DNA of 64,000 nucleotides from an uncultured Paracoccaceae bacterium (GTDB lineage Bacteria > Pseudomonadota > Alphaproteobacteria > Rhodobacterales > Rhodobacteraceae), in the NCBI GenBank assembly GCA_947503935.1, contig CANNFR010000001.1, forward strand, positions 539,438-603,437, given 5' to 3'. Below the pieces are notes generated by a model. It ran no database searches. It worked only from the letters and a program-made list of their open reading frames with translations, and had not been told where the DNA came from. Below are positions 9,093 through 21,059 of this stretch, piece by piece. The position numbers and the translations under genes are program-made. Every line of letters starts with the position of its first letter. Position 1 is the first letter of the stretch.

Positions 9093-9116
9093 CATTTCGC
9101 CGGCTGAAAATGGCTT
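9093..9116 (-). terminator. Hairpin downstream of guaB
   Basis: An inverted repeat GCCATTT / AAATGGC with a 10-base loop lies about 35 bases past the guaB stop. No long T-run follows, so terminator function is only possible. Confidence 0.4.
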
Positions 9117-9148
9117 GTTCCACATGGGGCGATCACGTTTCCGTGCGA

Positions 9149-11692
<2,544 letters not shown>

Positions 11693-12187
11693 TCAGAAGG
11701 GGATTTCATCATCCATGTCCGACTGGCTGCCACCGCCACCGCCGCTGCTTGAGCCGCCGCCATAGCCGCCTCCGCCACCATAATCGCCGCCGGAGCGGTC
11801 ATCGGAATAGCCGCCACCACCGCCGCCGCCTTCACCCCGGCCATCGAGCATGGTCAGTTCGCTGCGATAAGGGCGCAGCACCACCTCGGTCGAGTAGCGG
11901 TCGGCGCCCGACTGGTCTTGCCATTTGCGGGTTTCCAACTGACCCTCGATATAAACCTTCGAGCCCTTTTTCAGGTATTGCTCGGCCACTTTCGCCAGCG
12001 GTTCGCTGAAGATCGCGACCGAATGCCATTCGGTCCTTTCCTTGCGCTCGCCCGTGGCCTTGTCGCGCCAGGTCTCTGACGTGGCAATGCGCAGGTTGCA
12101 GACCTTGCCGCCATTCTGGAACGTCCGCACCTCGGGGTCGCGCCCCAGATTGCCGATCAGGATCACCTTGTTTACCGAGCCTGCCAC
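11693..12187 (-). CDS. ssb: Single-stranded DNA-binding protein
   Basis: A 164-residue SSB. The OB fold runs to about residue 115 ([47 protein letters not shown]). A Gly-rich linker with repeated GGGGG and YGGG stretches follows, and the tail ends DMDDEIPF, the acidic tip that recruits repair and replication proteins. I chose a GTG start at 12187 because AGGAGG lies 7 bases upstream and translation then begins (M)AGSVNKV, as in homologues; an in-frame upstream ATG at 12238 would add 17 unlikely residues. Confidence 0.94.
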   Translation of the reverse strand: MAGSVNKVILIGNLGRDPEVRTFQNGGKVCNLRIATSETWRDKATGERKERTEWHSVAIFSEPLAKVAEQYLKKGSKVYIEGQLETRKWQDQSGADRYSTEVVLRPYRSELTMLDGRGEGGGGGGGYSDDRSGGDYGGGGGYGGGSSSGGGGGSQSDMDDEIPF

Positions 12188-12326
12188 GTTGATGCCTCCT
12201 GCCGTGAATATCTGGTCTCTCTCCCCCGAATCCTGCATCCGGGGCCTACGTCAGGTCAACCGATTAACCTTAACGGCTGATGAATGCGACCCCCTTCAAT
12301 CTCGTGCGGGTTGCCAGGGCGGACTG

Positions 12327-12357
12327 CCTCCGGCGGAGGTATTTGGAACAGGCTGAA
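12327..12357. repeat. Intergenic hairpin plus GGAGGTATTTGGAACAGG motif
   Basis: The palindrome CCTCCGGCGGAGG (12327-12339) runs into TATTTGGAACAGGCTGAAG. A close relative, CCGGAGGATATTTGGAAACAG, occurs at 55781-55801 after the malate synthase terminator. This looks like a dispersed intergenic motif. Confidence 0.6.
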
Positions 12358-12449
12358 GCGGCGTGCGGCGCGATGGGTCTGGCGCGGCAGGCGGAAATCA
12401 GTATAGTGCGCGCGATTGTCAGGTGGGATTGTCGCGAGGTCTGCCCCTC

Positions 12450-13043
12450 ATGAACTTTGGGTTTTTGCCTATTACGGCGGCCATTTTGGCGCTGGCTTTG
12501 CCGTTGGGTGCCATGGCCGAAGAGGTGGCTTCGTCAAAATCGCGGATGTCGCTGTTTCAGTCGCAGACGCGCGTTCTGGATGGCCGCGCGGCGGTGCAAT
12601 ATTCGAACTCCGTCCGGTTGCAGCCGGCGCCGGTGATCGTGCCGGGGCAGGAAGGGTTGCAGGCCTATACCGGCAAATATCAGGGCGAATGGCTGGCCGT
12701 GGCGCGGGCGGCGGCGCAAAGACACAACATCCCGCCGGACCTGTTCCTGCGGCTGGTGCAGCAGGAATCGGGCTGGAACCCGCGCGCGGTATCGCACAAA
12801 GGGGCCACCGGCCTGGCCCAGCTGATGCCGGCCACAGCGCAGTTTTTGCGGGTGGATATCAACAACCCGCATCAGAACCTCGATGGCGGTGCACGGTACC
12901 TGCGGATGATGTACGACAAGTTCGGCAGTTGGCGCCTGGCGCTGGCGGCCTACAATGCCGGCCCGCAGGCTGTTGAGCGCCATAACGGCGTGCCCCCGTT
13001 CCGCGAGACGCGCAATTACGTGCGCGTGATCCTGGGCAGCTGA
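12450..13043 (+). CDS. Secreted lytic transglycosylase (SLT fold)
   Basis: From the ATG at 12450 the protein has 197 residues with a signal peptide (hydrophobic segment to AMA, about residue 23). The catalytic domain has [19 protein letters not shown] with catalytic Glu106 and then [10 protein letters not shown], the goose-lysozyme-like SLT signature, and ends with [21 protein letters not shown]. It cleaves peptidoglycan glycan strands in the periplasm. An upstream in-frame start at 12363 would bury the signal peptide. The aldolase gene follows seven bases downstream. Confidence 0.9.
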   Translation: MNFGFLPITAAILALALPLGAMAEEVASSKSRMSLFQSQTRVLDGRAAVQYSNSVRLQPAPVIVPGQEGLQAYTGKYQGEWLAVARAAAQRHNIPPDLFLRLVQQESGWNPRAVSHKGATGLAQLMPATAQFLRVDINNPHQNLDGGARYLRMMYDKFGSWRLALAAYNAGPQAVERHNGVPPFRETRNYVRVILGS

Positions 13044-13050
13044 CCCACAT

Positions 13051-13824
13051 ATGGACTTGCCCCGCAACCGATTGAAAGCCGCGCTCGCCCGCGGCGACGT
13101 TCAGATCGGATGCTGGCTGTCGATGGCCCATTCTCCCACGGCCGAGATCGCGGCGGCCGCGGGCTATGACTGGGTTCTGATCGATGCCGAGCATGGCCCG
13201 AATGATGTCGGGTCGATCCAGGCGCAGTTGATCGCGGTCGAAGGGCAGGGGGCCGAGGCGGCTGTGCGGGTGCCGTCAAATGACGCGGTCTGGCTGAAAC
13301 GGGTGCTGGATTTGGGTGCCCGCAGCGTTCTGGTGCCGATGGTCGAAAGCGCGGCCGAGGCAGAGGCGGCCGTGCGCACCTGCCGCTATCCGCCCGACGG
13401 CGTCCGGGGTGTCGCGGGCCTGACCCGGGCGGCGGGCTATGGCGCCATTGCGGATTACACGACACGCGCCAATGCTGAAATCTGCGTGATCGTGCAGGCC
13501 GAAAGCGCCCGCGCCGTTGAGCAGATCGACGCTATCGCGGCTGTTGACGGCGTGGACGCGGTGTTCATCGGGCCTGCCGATCTGTCGGCCAGCCTGGGCC
13601 ATCCGGGGCGCCCCGACCACCCCGAGGTTACCGCTGCCATCGCCCATCTTGCCGCGCGCACGCGGGCGGCGGGCAAAGCGGTGGGGATGATCGGGTTCAA
13701 TCCCGCAGCCATCCCCGCGATGCGCGATGCCGGTGGGACATTGCTGGCAATCGGGTCGGATATCGTTCTTTTGTCCGAGGGGCTGCGCGGGCGGGCGGCG
13801 GTGGCGCGCGATCTGCTCAGCTGA
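13051..13824 (+). CDS. HpcH/HpaI-family aldolase
   Basis: A 257-residue TIM-barrel class II aldolase beginning MDLPRNRLKAAL. Motifs include QIGCWLSMAHSP, VLIDAEHGPND, ARSVLVPMVESAAEAEAAV, RGVAGLTRAAGYG and VFIGPADLSASLGHPG, all typical of 4-hydroxy-2-oxoheptanedioate/2-keto-3-deoxy-rhamnonate aldolases that use a divalent metal and release pyruvate. The exact substrate is not fixed by sequence. It follows the transglycosylase by seven bases and overlaps the convergent next gene by eight. Confidence 0.9.
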   Translation: MDLPRNRLKAALARGDVQIGCWLSMAHSPTAEIAAAAGYDWVLIDAEHGPNDVGSIQAQLIAVEGQGAEAAVRVPSNDAVWLKRVLDLGARSVLVPMVESAAEAEAAVRTCRYPPDGVRGVAGLTRAAGYGAIADYTTRANAEICVIVQAESARAVEQIDAIAAVDGVDAVFIGPADLSASLGHPGRPDHPEVTAAIAHLAARTRAAGKAVGMIGFNPAAIPAMRDAGGTLLAIGSDIVLLSEGLRGRAAVARDLLS

Positions 13825-14689
13825 CCAGCGTCACGCCCGGCAGCCCTGCGGCCTCTGCGATGTCGGCATCATAGGCTTCGGTGAGTTGAGCCACCAGATC
13901 GTCGCTCCACCCCGGCAGATCCAGTTCCATCTCGATCTGTTCGGGAATGCCGAATTTCTCAAGGAAGGCCGAGACGGCACGCCGCCTGCGCGCTTCGCTG
14001 GCGGGCGGATGGTCGTTGAAATAGGCCTTCATCCGCTCGGCACCCTCGGGTGTCATCAGCGTAGAAAGGAAATCGAACATCGCCACCATCTTGGTCTCGG
14101 GGGCGTGGCCTGCGATGGCGCGCAGCAACACGGGCCAGATGACGGGCGTATCCTCGTTGCACCAGATCGTGACCGGACAATCGGGCAAAGCCGCGCGAAG
14201 CCGGGCGATCATCTCGGACCAGCGCAGCGCGCGCGGGTCGGTCTGGCCCATGTAGCTGGCGTAATCGCGCGTCTCGGAGGCCTGGATCAGCGCGGGGATC
14301 AAGGTCGCCGGGTTCCGCACGCCAAGGCAGAGAGACACCGGGTTGTCGGGAAAGATGTTGCGCAGGGCCATCACGCGCTCAGCGGCAGCGGGATAAAGCT
14401 GGTCCTGGCCCAGAACGTCCTCTGGCGTGCCCAGGAACGCATCATGCGAGAACACCACCCGCAGCGGATCGTCCTGCTGCATCACGGCATCCAAGATAAG
14501 CCCCTGCATCTCAGGGGTGGCCTTTTCGCCGTTAAGGCGCGTCAGAAGATCACGAAACAGGTAGCGGTAATGCCGTGGCCAGGGAATGATGATGCCTTGG
14601 CTCGATAGCTCATGGCGATTTTTCAGAAGGCATTTGGGAAGCCTGTCTTCATCGGTGAAATGCGCACCGAGGTGGTAGACGATCTCCAT
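13817..14689 (-). CDS. Hypothetical protein, Roseobacter-type
   Basis: A 290-residue soluble protein starting MEIVYHLGAHFTDEDRLPKCLLKNR. I do not recognise a named family. The opening YHLGAH and the segments RVVFSHDAFLG and NPVSLCLGVRNPATLIPALIQ have some likeness to sulfotransferase or P-loop-like folds, but no PAPS-binding signature is clear. I start at 14689; the upstream in-frame ATG at 14746 adds a basic, unlikely stretch. It lies between the aldolase and tRNA-Thr. Confidence 0.75.
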   Translation of the reverse strand: MEIVYHLGAHFTDEDRLPKCLLKNRHELSSQGIIIPWPRHYRYLFRDLLTRLNGEKATPEMQGLILDAVMQQDDPLRVVFSHDAFLGTPEDVLGQDQLYPAAAERVMALRNIFPDNPVSLCLGVRNPATLIPALIQASETRDYASYMGQTDPRALRWSEMIARLRAALPDCPVTIWCNEDTPVIWPVLLRAIAGHAPETKMVAMFDFLSTLMTPEGAERMKAYFNDHPPASEARRRRAVSAFLEKFGIPEQIEMELDLPGWSDDLVAQLTEAYDADIAEAAGLPGVTLVS

Positions 14690-14804
14690 GGCTTGTCCTC
14701 GTAACCTACGGTTGCAAGAGCTACTTGAGTGGCGCTGCGTCGTCAAACTTTCCGCACATCAGACGCTTGCCCGTCGCAAGCGGTGCGTTTAAAGGAAGGT
14801 CAGC

Positions 14805-14880
14805 GCCCCTATAGCTCAGCTGGTAGAGCACCTGATTTGTAATCAGGGGGTCGGGAGTTCGAGTCTCTCTGGGGGCACCA
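14805..14880 (+). tRNA. tRNA-Thr(TGT)
   Basis: A 76-base cloverleaf: the acceptor stem GCCCCTA pairs with TGGGGGC (one G-T pair), the D arm is GCTCAGCTGGTAGAGC, the anticodon arm is CCTGA-TTTGTAA-TCAGG with anticodon TGT at 14838-14840, and the T arm contains GAGTTCGAGTCTC. The 3' CCA is encoded. The adjacent recombinase gene reads antisense through its 3' half, making this the likely integration site of the accessory region. Confidence 0.97.
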
Positions 14881-16399
14881 TTTCGCATTTTTCTACCAGA
14901 TTCTCTAAAAACCCAAAAATTACAGAGGTTTGCGGGGTTCGAAATCCACCTTTACGGCTGTACGCCAAAGGTGCCTCGAATGAGGCTCTGAGCAGGGTTT
15001 TCTTAAGGGCGAGGCTGCCTTTTTCCCATAGATTCCAGGGGTTTGAGAGAAACGCCATGGTGAGTTCGAAAATCTCTTCAAAGCTGTGCTTTGGTTGCGT
15101 ATTTTGCGCCAGTTTGTCGGCCAGGATCAGTTTGTCGCTTTCCAATGTGGCGATCTTTTTCTCGTAAGCCGCAATGACGGTCGGATTTTCTGCCTCGACG
15201 ATCCGGTCCAGCAAGCCGTCCAGTTGTTTGTCGATCTTTGTGATGTCGCGCTGGAAACCATCCTTCTGTGCAGCAGCCTGGGCGCTGCGTTGACCCCAGG
15301 CGTTCTTGAGCATCATGCCGACAAGCCCCAGGACCTTGCGTGAGGGTGACATGGTCTTCAGCAAGCCCTCAAAGGCTGCATCAACCTTTTCCGCACGGAT
15401 ATTCTTGCGATACATCACGCAGGTTTTGGTCTGGCACCAGTAGTACGGATAACGCTTCCCGGTCTTGCTCTTCGACCAGCAGGAGGTCATGGGCCTGTCG
15501 CAATCAGCACAGGTGACCGCACCCCGCAGTGGGAAATCCTGATTGAGGTCAGGCCGTGCCGGTGACAGCTTCCGGTCCGCTTTGCGCTCTTGAATGCGTT
15601 CATAGGTATCGAGCGAGATCAGCGCCTCATGGTGGCCCTTGCGCCGGGTGATGCCCCAAGGTTCATGCTCAATGTACCCGGCATAGAGCACGCGGTTGAA
15701 CATATCGCTTACGACCTGCTGGCGCACGGTACCGTTGACGTTCGGAAAGTCAGGTTGGTTTTCCAGGAAGCGTTTGACTTCAGCCTGACTTTCAAAACGC
15801 CCCGTTGCGTACCCTTCCATGACCTCTTTGATGATGGAAGCCACCGGCTCTTGCCGTACCAGCACCTTGCCCTGGCCACTTTGCTTTTCATAGCGATAGC
15901 CAATGGGCGCACAGAAGACCGCATAGCCGTTCATCAGGCGGCCCTTCATACGGTTGCTGGTTTGCTCGCCGTTCTTCTCGCGCTGGTGCTGGGCAACGGA
16001 GGCGAGCAGGTTCTCCACCAGGACCGAGTCGCTGTCTTCGCCGAACTCGATGGACGGGCTTTCCAGCTTACCACCCGCCTGCGCCAATAACTGACGCAAT
16101 TCTAGATGAGCGGTCAGACCACGAGCCAGGCGGCTGATGTCGTCAATGATGACAACAATCTCGCTGGCCTTACCTGCATTCATATGCAGATAACCCAGCA
16201 TCGATTGCATGCCGGGACGTGCCGTGGCCTTGCCCGTCATATCGTCCGTGAAGACGTCGCGCACGTCATAGCCTTTGTACTTCGCGTATTCCCGGCAGCG
16301 GGTCTCCTGCGAAGCCAGTCCATCGCCTTCGCGGACCTGTTTTGCGCCAGACACCCGGCAATAGATGACTGCCTGTTGTGATGAAGTGCTTATCGCCAT
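14843..16399 (-). CDS. Large serine recombinase (island integrase)
   Basis: A 518-residue protein. The N-terminal resolvase domain has VIYCRVSGAKQ with nucleophile Ser17 and DDISRLARGL. A Recombinase domain follows (PIGYRYEKQ, HHEALISLDTYERIQ), then a zinc ribbon with CADCDRP and WCQTKTC, and a coiled coil at about 390-430. The last codons and the TGA at 14843-14845 lie in the antisense strand of the tRNA-Thr 3' half, so the end PPERLELPTP is tRNA-derived. It presumably integrates and excises the island. The start overlaps the upstream small gene by ten bases. Confidence 0.92.
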   Translation of the reverse strand: MAISTSSQQAVIYCRVSGAKQVREGDGLASQETRCREYAKYKGYDVRDVFTDDMTGKATARPGMQSMLGYLHMNAGKASEIVVIIDDISRLARGLTAHLELRQLLAQAGGKLESPSIEFGEDSDSVLVENLLASVAQHQREKNGEQTSNRMKGRLMNGYAVFCAPIGYRYEKQSGQGKVLVRQEPVASIIKEVMEGYATGRFESQAEVKRFLENQPDFPNVNGTVRQQVVSDMFNRVLYAGYIEHEPWGITRRKGHHEALISLDTYERIQERKADRKLSPARPDLNQDFPLRGAVTCADCDRPMTSCWSKSKTGKRYPYYWCQTKTCVMYRKNIRAEKVDAAFEGLLKTMSPSRKVLGLVGMMLKNAWGQRSAQAAAQKDGFQRDITKIDKQLDGLLDRIVEAENPTVIAAYEKKIATLESDKLILADKLAQNTQPKHSFEEIFELTMAFLSNPWNLWEKGSLALKKTLLRASFEAPLAYSRKGGFRTPQTSVIFGFLENLVEKCEMVPPERLELPTP

Positions 16400-16731
16400 G
16401 CCGGACTCCTTTCCTTTGGGATCTGACCATTATCAGAAACCGCATTGTATGACGTTGAGAGTGATGATCCTGGGTTCAACTGTACCACATCGCCCATGGG
16501 CAGTTCAGCCAGAGAGACATCTTGTCCACAAGCTTGTTGCACCGGATGCACGCCGAAGCCGAGATCGACAAAGCTGACGACGATGGACCAGAGCGCTTCG
16601 ATCAGCTCCCGCTTATCGGCTTCTGAGATATCTTCATCCTCAAAAAACGGCAGATAGGCGTCCCAATCGATCTCCAGACCGGGCGGGGCTGTCTCGGGAT
16701 TAAATTGCGGGGGTTTGTCGGGCATGTTCAT
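16390..16731 (-). CDS. Recombinase-linked hypothetical protein
   Basis: A 113-residue acidic protein starting MNMPDKPPQFNPETAPPGLE, with a helical segment DISEADKRELIEALWSIVVSFVDLGFG. A good ribosome-binding site (AAGGAGAG) precedes the ATG at 16731, which decides the start against an upstream frame extension to 16887. Its 3' end overlaps the recombinase start by ten bases, so both are translated from one message. The role is unknown; proteins of this kind sit just before serine recombinases and could act as directionality or accessory factors, which is inference from position. Confidence 0.75.
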   Translation of the reverse strand: MNMPDKPPQFNPETAPPGLEIDWDAYLPFFEDEDISEADKRELIEALWSIVVSFVDLGFGVHPVQQACGQDVSLAELPMGDVVQLNPGSSLSTSYNAVSDNGQIPKERSPAWR

Positions 16732-16954
16732 TACTCTCTCCTTCTCGGCCCAGGGGACCGGATTGCTGCAAACACATCTTTCCCGCACACCCAAAGGTGG
16801 TATTACGGAAAGAAACATATGGGTCATTTGACCTGATGAGACCGGCACATCTTCACGTTGGCAGGGCCTCTGGAATGCTTTTAGCATTCAACCTCAGGTC
16901 GTTCGTCATGCAATATGCCCGTAAAATCAGGTAATTTCTGGGCAAGGTTTTTGG

Positions 16955-17737
16955 ATGCAGGTGGATTGGCTGAATGCAAGCAACGAACAGCGCGCCGCAC
17001 TTTATCAGGTTTGCAAAGCGATTGTGGCCGCCAACCCGCTCTCATGGGACGATCTCTTCGGCGAAACACTATCCCGCCAGGCGGGCACCAATACACATCT
17101 TCGAGACAACTTCCGGCGCGGTACGATCAGTTGCGCGCATAGCGCTGTCATCGCTGCCTGGATCGCCAGAGAGCATTCTGAAACGGCACAGGACATCGCC
17201 CCGGACCTGTTTCCAACGAACGCGTCAGATGATTGGGAAACACTGATCACCGACAAGGCCATTTACGGCCAACTCAAGATACGGCTCTTGAAACAGAGCC
17301 GTGGCATCGTACAATCCGCAGTTAGCCATCCAGTGGCTTCCAAACCCATCCGATTGGGGCAGCACTTCTGCTTTGACTTGACGACCGGCAGAAGTGGTCA
17401 TGTCATGGCTCTGCAATGTGTGAAGACGGACTGGTACCCGCTGCCACTTGATATGCAGAGCAACCAACTCACCGTCCGCCGCGATGCGGGACAGCATTTC
17501 TTGCCCTGGGACGACGCAAACAACGGCCCGCATCCCATTACGGACTACGTCCATGACGGGCTACACCGCTTTGTGTTCATCATTGGGCCGAAGGACCTGA
17601 TCGATGCGTTGACGGCGAAGCTTGCACCAGGTGTGGCCATCCCGCCTAAGTCGTTGAATGCTTTGGCAAATGGCATCGCAACAGACAGCTCCAACCTCGC
17701 GGAACTGCATAGCATCAATCAAGAGTTCTTAGCATAG
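16955..17737 (+). CDS. Hypothetical protein with DUF4384-like central part
   Basis: A 260-residue protein divergent from the recombinase pair. The first 80 residues are helical and may form a DNA- or protein-binding domain (QVCKAIVAANPLSWDDLFGE). A beta-rich part (about 125-225) with GQHFCFDLTTGRSGHVMALQ and WYPLPLDMQSNQL weakly resembles DUF4384, a domain found with bacterial effector and kinase proteins. That likeness is from memory of pattern only. There is no signal peptide and no clear ribosome-binding site. Confidence 0.65.
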   Translation: MQVDWLNASNEQRAALYQVCKAIVAANPLSWDDLFGETLSRQAGTNTHLRDNFRRGTISCAHSAVIAAWIAREHSETAQDIAPDLFPTNASDDWETLITDKAIYGQLKIRLLKQSRGIVQSAVSHPVASKPIRLGQHFCFDLTTGRSGHVMALQCVKTDWYPLPLDMQSNQLTVRRDAGQHFLPWDDANNGPHPITDYVHDGLHRFVFIIGPKDLIDALTAKLAPGVAIPPKSLNALANGIATDSSNLAELHSINQEFLA

Positions 17738-17913
17738 GGGGCGGTCAAAGCAGACCTTAGCCGCCGGTGCATAGAGGGTCTGTCATCAGATGCGAAAGCG
17801 GACATTTGAGGTCATGGGTTCCGTACAACTCGACTGTATTGCTCCCTTAAGTTGTGCATATCCTGCTTCCCAGCTAATCTTGCTGTACACTCTTATTGGT
17901 CAGGTGATTTAGA

Positions 17914-20900
17914 TTGAGCGATTTCAAACGAGGTTCTGAGTGGAGGATTTGGGACCTCCATGTTCATTCTCCTGCTTCCTTTCATTGGGAACAAACCAAG
18001 TTTACTGGTGAGGCGTCCGGCGACAACCGAATCTTGGATGATATGATCGCGGCTTTCAATGACGCGCCTCCCAGCGTCTTCGCGCTGATGGACTATTGGA
18101 CATTCGATGGGTGGTTTAAGTTAAACGAGCGCTTGAAAGAGGCAGGTTCACCCGGTCTTGCGAAGACTGTCTTTCCGGGGATTGAACTCCGTCTTGCTGC
18201 CCCGATGAAAGGTAGATTGAATGCCCACGTGGTTTTCTCGGATGCGATAAGCGATCAGAACCTTCGAGATTTCAAGTCCAAACTCAATTTGGAGCTGGTA
18301 GACCTGCCTCTGTCCGACGATGCCTTGCGAGCCTATGCCAGGGCAGCGAACGCCGACAAGCTGAAGACGCACGGTTTTGCCAAAGAAGAGATCCTAGCAA
18401 ACGACGAACTGGCACTGCTTGCGGGGTGCCAAATCGCAGAGTTAAGTGTTCAGTCATACAAGGACGCCATTGCAGCAGTACCTTCAAACCTAGCTGTTGG
18501 CTTCATGCCGTTCGACACCAACGATGGCTTGGAGAAAATAAAATGGGCTGAACACTATGCCTTTGCTCTTGGCTTGTTTAAAGCTTCTCCGATCTTTGAA
18601 ACCCGCAAGCAGGCCAATTGGGCAGCGTTTTCTGGCGTGCAAACCGAAGATAACCAGGAATGGTTTGAAGCCTTTCAAGAAGCTCTGAGCGGAAAGAAAC
18701 GCCTGGCAGTTTCGGGAAGCGACGCACACCGGTTCAAAGGTGTGCCAGGCGACAACAACCAGCGTGGATACGGCGACTTCCCAAGTGGAAAAGTGACTTG
18801 GATAAAAGCCGACCCGACTTGGAACGGCTTGCTGCAAGCAATTCGCGAACCCGATAAGCGATCCTTCCTCGGACAAGTACCAGATAAGAAGAGGAGTATC
18901 GAGCAAGCGAAAACCTTTTACATTGATCGAGTGACCGTACAGAAGATAGAGGGTGCTAAAGAAAGCTCCCCCTGGCTATCCGATGTGGATGTTCCACTAA
19001 ATCCCGATCTGGTTGCTATTATCGGCAACAAGGGCAGTGGGAAGAGCGCGCTAGCGGATATAATTGCTCTGCTCGGAAAGTCCCAGCAACACGAGTATTT
19101 CTCCTTTCTTCGCCGTGGCAGGTTCCGAGGCAAATCCGGAGAACCGGCTTCCAGTTTCAAGGGAGAATTGTATTGGCTGGCGGGTGCTCCGGTTTTTTGT
19201 ATTTTGGGTGACAACCCCGATTCATCTAGCGTCGAGTTGGTGCGATACATCCCGCAGAACAGGTTCGAAAAACTCTGCAACGACCATGTCACGGGCCAGT
19301 CAAATGCGTTTGAGAATGAGCTACGCGCTGTAATCTTCTCGCATCTCGACCCTTCGGTGACGTCAGGCCTACATGACTTTGACGAGCTGATAGAGGAACA
19401 AGAGCAGGTGTTTCGCCAAAAGCTGGGAGAAAAACGCAAAGCTCTGAGCATCATCAATGCGGACATTCAGAGGTTTGAGCAGCAGCTTGCGCCAGTCGTC
19501 ATTCGACGGCTCAAAGAACTTACCTCGCTTAAAGAGCGAGAACTTGTGGAGCATGATCGTCAGAAACCCAAATTGCCGCCCGAACCTGGTGAAGCTCTTA
19601 CTCCCGGGCAAAAAGAGGTTCGGCGCGAACTAGCGGAGTTACAAACCGAAGGCGCCGAGATTGAAGGTGAAAACGAAAAGATATCGGTATTACTTAGTAA
19701 GTTAGCTGACAAGCGCGTAGCGCTTTCCAGATTGCGTGAGAGCATTTCCCTACTTGTGTCTCAGTTTGCCGATTTCCAGAATCGTACAACTGAAGATCAT
19801 AAGACAGTCGCTTTGTTACAGAAAAGCGTCGCGGTTCTAATGGTTGATGAAAGCAAGCTTGACGCGAGAGAAGCTTCAATAGCGAAATGTGAAGAAAAAA
19901 TCCGGGCGCGCCGAAACGCCATCTTAGACCGCTTCGATGTGATAACTAAGAAGCGGGGCGAATGCAGCGAAAGCCTAAACAAGCCGCAACAGGAGTTTCA
20001 TGCCGCACAGCGAAGGCTGGAACTGTGGGAGAAAAAGCGCCGGGATATCGTTGGCTCACCCACGGTATCAGATAGCCTCGAAGGCTTAAAAGATAGACAA
20101 AGAAACATTGAAAAACTGCCGGAAGACATCGCCGAGCTAGAGCGGTCACGGGTGGATGTTGCAGGTCAAATCTATGAGTTACTGGAACAACAACGAGCTG
20201 AAAGAGCTGAATTGTTCCAACCGCTCCAAGCGGCAATTGAATCAAACGACCTAATTCGCGAAGATTACAGGCTCCAGTTTGAAGCAAATCTGGAAGTCTC
20301 AGCTCCAAAGTTTGCTTCTCGGTTATTTGAGCTGGTGAAGAAAAGCATTGGTGAGCTTAGAGGAGACGAAGAAGCCCAGGAAGCGATCTTCAAACGTTTT
20401 GCCGCGCATGAGTTAGATACCAAAGACGGCTTCGTTTCCTTTTGCTCAAGTGTCGTATCTCTCCTCCGCGAGAGCGCAGAACAATCGAGCAGCGAGACCT
20501 CCGGGATAGACTCCATTCTCCGCAAGGATCGGCGCGCCTCAGAGGTTTATGACCTGCTGTTTTCTGCAGCCTGGCTCGAGCCTAAGTACTCAATCCGCTT
20601 TCAAGACACGAAAATCGAACAGCTCTCGCCGGGGCAACGTGGGGCACTCCTTCTTATCTTTTACTTGCTAGTCGATACCGGACGAAATCCAATTATCTTA
20701 GACCAACCTGAAGAGAATTTGGATAACGAAACTATCGTTAGCCTTCTGGTGCCGGTGCTAAATCTGGCCAAACGTACGCGGCAGATCATTATGGTCACAC
20801 ATAACCCAAACCTTGCCGTAGTCTGCGACGCGGAGCAGATCATACATGCCAAATTTAAGAGAAAACCTGAGCCTGAAATCTGGTATCGATCAGGATCGAT

Positions 20901-21015
20901 CGAGAGCAGAGGCATAAACAAGCTCGTAGTTGATGTGCTCGAAGGAACTAAGCGTGCCTTCGACAACAGGGGCGGAAAGTACCTAGATGAATCCGGTAGC
21001 GACGATAGGCCTTAG
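17914..21015 (+). CDS. PHP-domain/SMC-like ATPase (TrlF-type)
   Basis: A 1033-residue protein starting at a TTG (17914). The N-terminal PHP phosphoesterase part has WDLHVHSP and VSGSDAHRFKG, supplying metal-binding His and Asp residues. An ABC/SMC-type ATPase follows: Walker A GNKGSGKSALAD (about 371), a long coiled coil (about 485-780), signature LSPGQRGALL (about 905), Walker B PIILDQPEENLD (about 930) and H-loop MVTHN. The layout matches proteins annotated as TrlF-family AAA-like ATPases, often found in accessory islands. A nuclease or phosphoesterase defence role is inferred. GC is lower than in the core. Confidence 0.87.
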   Translation: MSDFKRGSEWRIWDLHVHSPASFHWEQTKFTGEASGDNRILDDMIAAFNDAPPSVFALMDYWTFDGWFKLNERLKEAGSPGLAKTVFPGIELRLAAPMKGRLNAHVVFSDAISDQNLRDFKSKLNLELVDLPLSDDALRAYARAANADKLKTHGFAKEEILANDELALLAGCQIAELSVQSYKDAIAAVPSNLAVGFMPFDTNDGLEKIKWAEHYAFALGLFKASPIFETRKQANWAAFSGVQTEDNQEWFEAFQEALSGKKRLAVSGSDAHRFKGVPGDNNQRGYGDFPSGKVTWIKADPTWNGLLQAIREPDKRSFLGQVPDKKRSIEQAKTFYIDRVTVQKIEGAKESSPWLSDVDVPLNPDLVAIIGNKGSGKSALADIIALLGKSQQHEYFSFLRRGRFRGKSGEPASSFKGELYWLAGAPVFCILGDNPDSSSVELVRYIPQNRFEKLCNDHVTGQSNAFENELRAVIFSHLDPSVTSGLHDFDELIEEQEQVFRQKLGEKRKALSIINADIQRFEQQLAPVVIRRLKELTSLKERELVEHDRQKPKLPPEPGEALTPGQKEVRRELAELQTEGAEIEGENEKISVLLSKLADKRVALSRLRESISLLVSQFADFQNRTTEDHKTVALLQKSVAVLMVDESKLDAREASIAKCEEKIRARRNAILDRFDVITKKRGECSESLNKPQQEFHAAQRRLELWEKKRRDIVGSPTVSDSLEGLKDRQRNIEKLPEDIAELERSRVDVAGQIYELLEQQRAERAELFQPLQAAIESNDLIREDYRLQFEANLEVSAPKFASRLFELVKKSIGELRGDEEAQEAIFKRFAAHELDTKDGFVSFCSSVVSLLRESAEQSSSETSGIDSILRKDRRASEVYDLLFSAAWLEPKYSIRFQDTKIEQLSPGQRGALLLIFYLLVDTGRNPIILDQPEENLDNETIVSLLVPVLNLAKRTRQIIMVTHNPNLAVVCDAEQIIHAKFKRKPEPEIWYRSGSIESRGINKLVVDVLEGTKRAFDNRGGKYLDESGSDDRP

Positions 21016-21059
21016 CGCTTCAATACAATGCTCCGGTTGATGCTGCGGCACTTGGGTGG

